A stretch of 64,000 nt of DNA from Liriodendron chinense (taxonomy: Eukaryota; Streptophyta; Magnoliopsida; Magnoliales; Magnoliaceae): NCBI GenBank assembly GCA_003013855.2, contig ML058552.1, forward strand, positions 4,382,082 through 4,446,081. The letters are read 5' to 3'. The translations under genes and the position numbers were made by a program. The notes under the pieces are model-generated. The model did not search any database. It worked only from the letters and a program-made list of their open reading frames with translations, and was not told the DNA's origin. This document shows positions 56,126 through 64,000 of this stretch, in pieces; the first letter of the stretch is position 1, and the number at the start of each line of letters is the position of its first letter.

Positions 56126-57364
56126 ATTTGACCCATTTTCGATAAAAGATTAGTATCAAGTGTCAAATTCCACTCCTACTGTCAGGAACTGGGTGATCTA
56201 TACCAAGCCACTCATATGAATGGCTACGACACTCCCTTGACCAATTCAGAAGAATCTTATAAGGGATCATTTACGTATAGGAGTGGAAATATGTGATTTG
56301 GTGGCTTCGTACTTTTTAAAGATCTTCTTGGTTAGAAGATTCTATATCTGCTGAGGAGGCTTTCGAATCTAGAAAGCCCACAGCGTGAGCGCGAAGGATC
56401 CAACATCAATAAGGAAACCCTAATGAGTGTTTTAACTCCTCGCCAATCTATAAAAGGAGCATTCGAAGAAGAGATCAGGACCTTACACTAAATACATTAG
56501 TCTACCTTTTAGATTATCTTTCATATCATAACCTAGTTTTACATCTTTATTGGTCTTACTACAATACATTAAGAGTAGAAGTAAATTTCTGCAACCTTAA
56601 GTTGTATAACCGTGATTATCTAAGTTCCGATTTAGTTGATCACACACACTCAATCATACTTTGTTGACCACCTGTCTCAATCATCTGTTCTGATAGATAT
56701 ATAAGGTATTTATCTTTTCCTTTCTTGTTTATTTATTTGGTTGTCTCACAACTTGTCGATTGTAATGGGTATCATTTTCAAATATTAATGAAATTGGCAA
56801 CATTCTGGCTTATTTAAATTGCATGTGTATTCTTATTCCTTTTAAAAATATATATAAAAAAAAAACATGTCCTTAAGCATGTTGACTCACGTCTTTTGTC
56901 ACATGCCAAAAGAATCCATTAGGAAGGGATAACTCCGACCCTTTCACAAATTTCCTGAAGCAAATATTGATGGTTGAGAGGAACTTGGATCTTGGATTCC
57001 AATCTCCAATCTGTCTAGCTAAGTACGGGGAACACCAGCGTTCAATCAAACTTTGAGTCAAATAGACTTTGGCACACCCATATATCTTACCCATGCATGA
57101 AAACTGAATATATGCCCTCATATCACACATTGATTGAATTGGCAATAACATATTATTGAAAAAGTAAATGATTGAAGGGATGCTCTTTCTTCAAAGAAAA
57201 GAGTTAACTAACAGGGTTTTTTTTTCCCTATCACCGTTCATGGTGAGGCCCGAGATATAAATGGTTTAGATGGTTGAAAAGACTCTAGATTCAATGACTA
57301 CTATACCGACTTAAAAATATAATAGCAGGGGATGTACTATAGCATACTTGTTGTCTAAAAAGAT
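56126..57364. other. Right flank of B, with one TATA box
   Basis: CTATAAAAG at 56448-56456 (plus), preceded by CTCCTCGCCAAT, looks like a strong plant-type promoter. The 300 bases downstream are non-coding and AT-rich. It may belong to an old retroelement LTR or another mobile sequence; I could not assign it. A minus-strand frame at 57151-56873 (92 codons) has no recognised similarity and is probably chance or a decayed exon. Confidence 0.4.
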
Positions 57365-57369
57365 GAAGG

Positions 57370-57956
57370 TGTTGGGATTGGACGCCTCTAATCCCCATGA
57401 ATGAAGGCCACCGACTTGTCGTCTGACCGGTCGGTCACAATGAAATTGAGCAGCAAGTTTGCTGGAGCTATTTTTGGGCATTAGGTCGGCCGGCAGTTTC
57501 CTATTTGGGTTGGGTTTCTTGCGCGATTTTTGCGCAAGGATTTTCTAATATCGGTTTTCTCCTATTTAAGGAGATGTAATCTGATATTAGGGTTGCCGCC
57601 AATGGGCCAAGGGATTGAGAGAGTTTTAGGGCAAGAGAAAAAGCTATGTGGAAGCGTAGAGTTCTCTAGGATGAGGGAAGGGAATGGGTTTGTCATTCTC
57701 ATGTGAGAATTAGCTTTGTTAGCTTCGGATTTCTCGTGTGGACTGTGATCCGGGTTGTGTTTCTTCTATCTCTTATAACTTCTGATATCATAGTGGATTG
57801 ATGTCGCTTTGTGCCGTGGTTTCTTACCCGTGAGGCGTTTTTCCATGTAAAATTAAGATTGCCTCTTATGTGTATCGATTTGCTTGTGTGATTGCCATTA
57901 AGGTTTGTTCCTCGCCTGCTTTGATTGCTTTCGCTGTGGGGTTCCTAGCCCCAACA
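57370..57956 (+). mobile_element. Copia-type solo LTR, plus orientation
   Basis: TGTTGGGATTGG...AGCCCCAACA, 587 bp, inverted ends TGTTGGG/CCCCAACA. Flanks GAAGG and AAAGG match at four of five bases, so the target duplication has one mutation. TATA-like CCTATTTAAGG at about 57566. A GACCGGTCGGTCA word upstream (57425-57437) resembles the A and C U3 arrays. No internal region is adjacent. Confidence 0.85.
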
Positions 57957-58139
57957 AAAGGTCCACTGGCAATTTATCTCATCATCTCCTCAATGGTGTT
58001 CCTGGTTCGTCGTGACACAATGGTCTTGGTTCATCGTGACACAACGATCACCATTGTATCCAATAGCTTTACTGTTGGTAACTCGAGATCGTCAAGATGG
58101 TGCATCTCGGACTTCGATTCCGCAGGAACCACGTGAGTA

Positions 58140-59180
58140 CCGAGGTTTGTACTGATCAGTGATATGGGTCCCATGGTCATGTATGTATTTTATCCACACC
58201 GTCTATCCATGTTGCCAGCTCATTTTATGGAAGTAGCCGCACATCCAAATCTCATGTGAAACACATCACAAGAAACAATTGTGATTAAACGCCCACCATT
58301 CAAAACATCTTGGGGCCACAAAAGTTTAGGTTCAAGCTAATATTTGTGTTTTCCATTCGTTCAGGTCTGTGCGATCCAATCAATAAGTTGGATGACAAAT
58401 AAACATTATGGTGGGCCTAAGAAGTTTTTAGCGGTGGTAAACGTTCCAGTAGGCCTTATGAAGTTTTTAATAGTGGCTATCCAATCACCAATGTTTCTAA
58501 TGATGTGGTCTGTTGGGGTTAGGAGCCCCGCAGCAGAAGTGATCAAAGCAGGCAAGGAACACACCTCAATGGCAATCACACAAGCAAATCGACACACACA
58601 AGAAGCAATCTGAATTTAATGTGGAAAAACCCCTCATGGGTAAAAAACCACGGCACTAAGTGACACCAATCCACTATGATATCAGAAGTTATAAGAGATA
58701 GAAGAAACACAACTCGGATCACAGCCTACAAGAGAAATATTAAGCTCACAAAGCTAATTCTCACATAAGAAGGACAAACCCATCACTTTCTCTTATCTCA
58801 GAGAACTCCTAGCTTCCACATAGCTCTTTCTCTTACTCTAGAACTCTCTCAATTCCTTGGCCATTGACGGCAACCCCAATATCGGATTACATCTCCTTAA
58901 ATAGGAGAAAACTAAGATTAAAAACTCTTTGCACAAAAACTACGCAAGAAAATCCTAAAAAGGTTCCAGCAGCTTTGCTGCCTTGGCTCCATCGTGAACG
59001 GTCGATGGTATTTATGCATATGGTATTTATACATGGAGATTAGAGGCGTCAAATCCCAACATGGTTTGCCTGACTTTTGGTTCTACCTCATTTTTGGAAT
59101 CAGCCATTAAAATGGTCCCAAAAAAAGGATGGACGGCATAGATACAACACATACATCATGATGAGACCACAGCACGGAGG
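58140..59180. mobile_element. Foldback MITE copy interrupted by a solo LTR
   Basis: Same family as the interior of the element at 59235-59773. The first arm has CCAAATCTCATGTG and AAACGCCCACCATTCAAAAC; the second arm has AGTTTTTAATAGTGGCTATCC and AATGATGTGG(T), the inverted counterparts. The copia solo LTR at 58512-59061 splits the second arm. Outer ends are not resolved. Confidence 0.7.
58512..59061 (-). mobile_element. Copia-type solo LTR, minus orientation
   Basis: 550 bp, same family as 57370-57956 but inverted (minus strand starts TGTTGGGATTTGACGCCTCT and ends GGGGCTCCTAACCCCAACA). Flanks TGGTC (58507-58511) and TGGTT (59062-59066) match at four of five bases. It lacks the GACCGGTC word of the plus copy; the matching place reads CATCGACCGTTCACGATGG. 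Confidence 0.86.
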
Positions 59181-59234
59181 GGTCTACCAAATCCGAGTAA
59201 GCGGATCTCAGGCTTTCGCAGGCATCTCCAAAGT

Positions 59235-59773
59235 GGGAGCGAATTAAGTGTCACCCCGGGACACCTTAGTGGGTGTTACCCCTACCGTGTGGCCCACATG
59301 GATAGTATTTTGTATATCCACATCGTCCATCCGTTTCTACAGCCCATTTTAGGATTGTATTCCAAAAATCATACAAATCCAAATCTCAAGTGGACCATAC
59401 CACTGGAAACAGTGTTGATTGGGTGCCCACCATTAAAAATTCCAAAGAGCCCATCGTAAGGTTTTGGTAATTTTTATTTGCAATCCAAGCTCTTGATAAT
59501 GTCAAGAAGTTCTTGATGAAGAGAAAATTTAAATATCATCTTGATCTAAAACTCTTGTGGCCCGCAAAATACTTTTAATGATTATTCATCACTCTTTCTA
59601 TTGGTATGATCCACCTGAGATTTCGATCTTCATATAAGTTTGGATCCCGTCCAATAATTATCCGTAAAGACAGATGGACGGCATGGATATACAAAAAATA
59701 CATCAAGGTAGGCCCCACACGGTAGGGGTAACACCCACTAAGGTGTTACAAGGGTAACAGCTAATTCGCTCCC
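59235..59773. mobile_element. Mutator-type foldback MITE (539 bp)
   Basis: Terminal inverted repeats of about 60 bases (GGGAGCGAATTAAG at the left, CTAATTCGCTCCC at the right; inner part CACCTTAGTGGGTGTTACCC on the left arm). Flanks CTCCAAAGT (59226-59234) and CTCAAAAGT (59774-59782) match at eight of nine bases. A 9-bp duplication with long TIRs beginning GGG indicates a Mutator-like origin. The interior is also self-complementary almost to the middle, so a transcript would fold into a long hairpin. No coding capacity. Confidence 0.9.
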
Positions 59774-59782
59774 CTCAAAAGT

Positions 59783-60931
59783 GCCTGAAACGAATGGTCA
59801 AAAACTCAAGAGTACAAAAGGTGAAAGGTACACAGTCTACTAATGAGATTCGACATAAGTGCAAGTTTTTTTTTTCCAATGTGCCATTGATGCTCAAGCC
59901 CTCCAAATGGACGTTCTGGATACATTAACCGCTCAGCCTGCGTGCAATGATCAATGGTGAATCACGATGAACCAAGGCGGCTTCACTCGGATGAACCAAA
60001 ACCATCTCCTTTATTACTCTGTCAGAGTGTGATTGTTGATAATCAGGCACTAAGAAATTGCAAAGAGCGCCTTGTAATTTTAAATCAAACCATCTAAATA
60101 GTACTTCCCAGTTTGATGGCTCCTAAAGCGTGAATTAAACTAACTTGATTTCTTATCTAGTCAGATTAGTGGACATTTAATTGGACGGTCAGAAATGAAA
60201 GTATCTAGATTATTGGACATTTAATTGGACGGTCGGAAATGAAAATATCCATGTAAAACTATCGATGCCCCGTTGAAAATGCTCCCACTCTAGAAAGATG
60301 CCCCATCACTATGTGTAGAATGTATTAGTGCCTGTACATCAGACATCACAATCTTCCAGAGTATCAGATGCTCTCCTACATAGATTAGGAAGACATCAAA
60401 ATTCATAAACTATCTTCCAAAGTTTCATATGCTCACGGATTAGGACGACGTCAAAATCCATAAACTATTTGATGGCAACCGGTTTGTTATATACCGTCAA
60501 TTTAATGGCCTCTAATCTAATGGACAGGATTGCCTAACAGGTATGACTTTTATGAGATAAGCCATCCATGCTAGGGCACAGTATATGCACGGACCCGATT
60601 AGCAGGTCACGCTGCCTTACGTACTGTCCAGAGATGGCTCTACCATAGTTGGATTTTTTTTTTTTGCTCCACTGTATCATCTCCCCCTTGAAAAGGGAAA
60701 TGATGCTGTACCCGATCTTGATTGGACAGTGATGGATGGTGGGCCCCACTTACCCAATCGCTGCGAAAAAGACAAAACCAGAGGGCCCACGGAAACAGCA
60801 TTCCTCATAGATGATCGTGAAAAATCCTGTGATCCTCGACCCGGTGATATGCACAGTATACTCCAGTTGGCCAATGATAAAGCGATCCAGATCGTTGATC
60901 TGTTGAGTGCCAGCGTGAATGCATGGACAGT
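59783..60931. other. Intervening non-coding DNA with a short tandem duplication
   Basis: 60171-60258 has two 44-base copies beginning GGACATTTAATTGGACGGTC. 60340-60480 has two diverged copies of a block with CATAAACTAT and ATGCTC words. 60520-60890 holds GGTGGGCCCCAC-type words seen in the foldback family but no resolvable element. No gene. Confidence 0.6.
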
Positions 60932-61444
60932 TAGAGCTGGACATGAGTCGAGCCAACTTGGTTAACTCGACCCGGATTGGCTCGAAAAAACTTGATTTGA
61001 CTCAACTCGTTGTTGAGTTTAAACCGAGTCAAGCTAGGGCAGATGTGATTTAAAGAAAAACTGAGTTGAATACCAGTTGGACTGAACTCGATTTGACTTG
61101 GCTCAAAGATTAGTTTGTGTTGACTTGGTTTGAGTTTGACTCACTCAAGTGGTTAGAATGTGAGGTATTTTAATCCAGGAAAAGTTGTTTATAAAAGCAG
61201 AGGGAAAGTTGCTTATAAAAGCAGCAGTAAGAGGTATCAACGTGCCTTGGTAAATTTTGTACTATTTTAGCTTAGGCTTTGGGGCTGGACCTATTCAAAA
61301 TTTGGATTTTTTTTTGGGCTTGAAGTGGCTTGAACTTGGCAGGAAAGGTTGATTGAACCAAGCCAAGCATGCTATTCCAACACGATGATGGAATGGAACT
61401 TGAGCGAAGATTGCCAATTCCGTTCAGCTTATTGTCCAGCTCTA
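60932..61444. mobile_element. Probable hAT-type MITE
   Basis: TAGAGCTGGACA at the left end and TGTCCAGCTCTA at the right end are perfect inverted repeats, and they extend outward imperfectly (GGACAGT versus ACCGTCC). The interior is rich in GACTCAACTCG/GAGTTGAG words. No clear 8-bp duplication was found, so the superfamily rests on the TAGAGCTG-type end. Confidence 0.6.
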
Positions 61445-61599
61445 ACCGTCCCCAAAATTCTAACATTGGAAGATCCCACCCTCAATTTGGTGCCATTTCC
61501 AATTTAATTTGTAGGGTTGCGCGATAGATGAGGCTTCCAGGGAATGGATCATCGATGCTAGTCCAAAAGACCAATGATCTGGATCACTTCATCCGGCCC

Positions 61600-62045
61600 A
61601 CCTGTACGGATCATACAGGTGCGAGGCTATTGTGTTTGTCAATCAGCACCGTCCATACATTTCTAAAGCTCATTTAGAACATGAACCTATAATTATATCC
61701 AAATCTCAGGTGGACCACACACACTATAGGAAACAGTGTTGAGTGAATACCCACCATTAAAATATGCTTGGAGACCAACGGGAATGTTTAACTACCATCC
61801 AATCTGTTGATAAGATAATAAAGACCTAGATGAAGGTACCAGACAAATATCAGCTTGATCCAAAACTTTTGTGGACCACGAGAAGTTTTTAATGGTCAAT
61901 CACCACTGTTTCCTATGATATGGTCTGCCTGAGATTAGATCTACTTAATTTTTTTATCATGCCCTATAATGAGCTGTCAAAACGAATGGACGGCGTGGAT
62001 GTAAGGCACACACATCACGGTTGACCCCACAGTCAGGGATCCACG
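61600..62045. mobile_element. Foldback MITE copy
   Basis: Two arms of the family: CCAAATCTCAGGTGGACCAC and ACAGTGTTGAGTGAATACCC on the left; TATCAGCTTGATCCAAAACT and TTTTTAATGGTCAATCACCA on the right; central spacer with CCATCCAATCTGTTG. Outer TIRs are not recognised. Confidence 0.72.
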
Positions 62046-62139
62046 GAAGCCGCGTCCCTCACCCGAACACGTGGCATAACGGTAAGGAAACCACACTGTC
62101 AAAAACGCTTAATTCATTGGGGACGTACCATGGCCCAAA

Positions 62140-64000
62140 AATCACAGAGATCAGATCACATTAATCATGAGAATCGGCCCACTCGCTCCCCACTAGGATG
62201 TGCCAAAGTGGCTCATTTCTCTCCAATCAATCAGAGTCATCTCCATCAATCTAGATATTAGCAGATCTTTTTGTCCAAATAGTAATACCTTTCCCCGTCA
62301 CAAGACGTTGCTATGGAGGGTCTACTGACACGTAGCATACTTTTAGAAAAGTTGGAACCATTGACCTGGTGGGCCAATAATTTAAGCAGTTGCACATAAA
62401 AAATTAGGGTGAAAGACTATCTTAAACCTCAAACTAAGGTGTGTTTGGGTGCCATTTAGAAAAGAAACTCCCCAATAAAATAAGCCATTGGCCTTGTTTG
62501 GTTGCAACTTAAAAAATGATTTTTGGAGGGGACAAGAAAAATCTTTTACCATTGACTAAAATGAGATGTATTCATTTTTTTAAGTGGCAACCAAACAGGG
62601 CTTTGTCTCTTCTCAAAAACTATTTGACAGAGCGGATGATTTAACACTTTCCACAAGTAAAAAAAGATCATGTCTGCCTCATCCAGATCATGCACATGAA
62701 GCGTTTTTGTGGAACATATTTTTAAAACCCGCTGAGTCAAATGAAAATCAGCCAAGTCAACTCAGATCTAGATGAAGGGTAGACACAAATATCAGCTTGA
62801 TCCAAAACTTTTATAGCTTCCAAGAAGTTTTTAATGGCGGCAGTTCAGTCACTGCTATTTCTTATGACGATGGTCCACCTGAGACTTGTATATGCTTCTC
62901 TTTTTTTGGGTTCATGTCTTAAAATGAGCTTACAAAATGGATGGATAATGTAGATAAAACACATGCATCATGGTGGAGCCTACAGAGCACTGACTAGTAC
63001 TAAGCTCGGAACAGTAGGAGTCACTATCAAATCCTATGCCACAGATGTGATCCAGTGGAATTAACCATTGAGACAAAAATCAGCCCACCGGCTCCGCTCT
63101 AGGGCGTGCCAAAGTGACTCATTTTTTCTCCAATAAAAACTAATCCAACCCAAAGTCATCTCCATCAATCTAGATGTTAGCAGATCTTTCTCCAGATGGT
63201 AATACCTTTCTCCATCAAAGGACGTTGCTAAAGAGGGTCTACTACTGACATGTGGCATATATTTAGAAAAGTTGGAACCATTAATTTGGTGGGCTGATAA
63301 TTTAAGGAGTTGCACATAAAAAGTTAGGGTGAAAGACTATCTTAAGCCTGAAACTAGGGTGTGTTTGAGTGCCGTTTAGAAAAAGAACTCCTGAATAAAA
63401 TAAGCCATATGCTTTGTTTGGTTGCAACTTAAAAAATGATTTTTGACAAGAAAAATCTTTTACCATTGACTAAAATGGGATGAATTCATTTTTTAAGTGG
63501 CAACCAAACAGGGCCTTGTCTCTTCTTGAAAATTATTAGACAGAGCGGGTGATTTAACACTTTCTACATGTACAAAAAGGAGCATGTTTGCATCATCCAT
63601 ACCATTCGATCACAGGAAGCACCATTGTGGAGCACTCCATTCGATCACAGGAAGCACCATTGTGGAGCACAGTTCTAAAATTCTTTGAGTCAACTCAAAA
63701 CTCGACTGAGTCAACTCAAATCTGGATGAAGGAAAAACACAAATATCAGCTTGATCCAGAACTTTTGTGGCCCACAAGAAGTTTTAATGGTGGCTATTCA
63801 ATCACCGGTATTTCCTATGGTGTGGTCCACCTGAGATTTGTACCGCTTCCTTTTAGGCTACTGAGTTTTTTTTTTTTTTTTTTTTTTTTGGGAGGGGGGG
63901 TAATCCGATGGAATTAACCATTGGGACAAAACAGCACACCAGCTCCCCTCCATGGAGTGCTAAAGTGAGTAATTTTTCTCCAATCAAAGATCATCCCACC
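62140..64000 (+). repeat. Tandem array of 0.85-0.9-kb units, running off the right edge
   Basis: Anchors TGCCAAAGTG at 62201, TGCCAAAGTG at 63107 and TGCTAAAGTG at 63958 give spacings of 906 and 851 bases. Units contain GAAAGACTATCTTAA, GCACATAAAA, TGGTTGCAACTTAAAAAATG and, at the end, the right arm of the foldback MITE (62770-62990 and 63725-63850). The second unit has an internal 34-base duplication (63601-63670, CATTCGATCACAGGAAGCAC). A T run followed by GGGAGGGGGGG ends it (63866-63900). Confidence 0.85.

Noticed and set aside
56380..56800. Possible endogenous pararetrovirus promoter region (TATAAAAG at 56448)
   Set aside because: Only a TATA box and AT-rich leader are visible; no viral coding motif was found nearby. 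Left as unassigned.
56873..57151. 92-codon minus-strand frame as a host gene exon
   Set aside because: No recognisable domain, no convincing splice sites, and no continuation on either side.
60932..61444. Confident hAT assignment
   Set aside because: TIRs are good but the 8-bp flanks (TGGACAGT and ACCGTCCC) are inverted relatives, not direct duplications, so only a probable call is made.

Overview
The window is nuclear DNA of a flowering plant with a large, repeat-rich genome. About 90% of it is nested LTR retrotransposons and small non-autonomous DNA transposons. I found no convincing host gene, no rRNA or tRNA gene and no CRISPR array. The grounds for 'plant' are Athila-like and Tat-like Ty3/gypsy polyproteins, tRNA-Asp-type primer sites, Ty1/copia LTRs, plant-type hAT and Mutator MITEs, and antisense ORFs with a plant mobile domain. 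The foldback MITE family at the right edge reminds me of repeats in early-diverging angiosperms such as magnoliids; that is memory, not evidence from this window.

Layout. 1-1455: unassigned non-coding DNA with one minus-strand TATA box. 1456-8412: element D, a decayed Athila-like element on the minus strand that has lost its integrase and 3' LTR and carries a 1051-bp solo LTR (3333-4383, TSD CATGG). D sits in element E (8413-10657, minus), of which only an LTR and the start of gag remain. E abuts the 3' end of a copia element (LTR 10761-11365). 11721-56120: element B, a giant Tat/Ogre-type element on the plus strand (LTRs 11721-13199 and 54596-56120, TSD GATAG). Without later insertions it is about 22-23 kb. 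It has gag, protease, RT, RNase H, a second (archaeal-type) RNase H and integrase on the plus strand, then two spliced antisense ORFs. Inside B lie a hAT MITE (16753-17335), the near-intact Athila-like element A (27241-37450, TSD GCGTA, inside an exon of the second antisense ORF) and the older relative C (39293-49581, TSD CATGG). 56126-64000: two copia solo LTRs in opposite orientation, foldback Mutator-type MITEs, a hAT-like MITE and a 0.85-0.9-kb tandem array running off the edge.

The element genes would act as ordinary retrotransposon functions: gag forms the particle, protease matures the polyprotein, RT and RNase H copy the RNA from a tRNA primer, and integrase inserts it. None looks autonomous now. 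A is closest (two single-base frameshifts and one nonsense codon).

The strangest feature is at 20859-21756 in B's second RNase H domain. A 0.74-kb copy of B's own antisense ORF replaces the middle of the domain with almost no divergence. From 21413 to 21756 the sequence is the base-by-base complement of the expected sequence without being reversed. No known rearrangement does that, so it most likely marks a data-processing error. Two biological patterns also deserve attention: short palindromic arrays shared between LTRs of unrelated superfamilies, and two small hairpins conserved in all Athila-like LTRs here.
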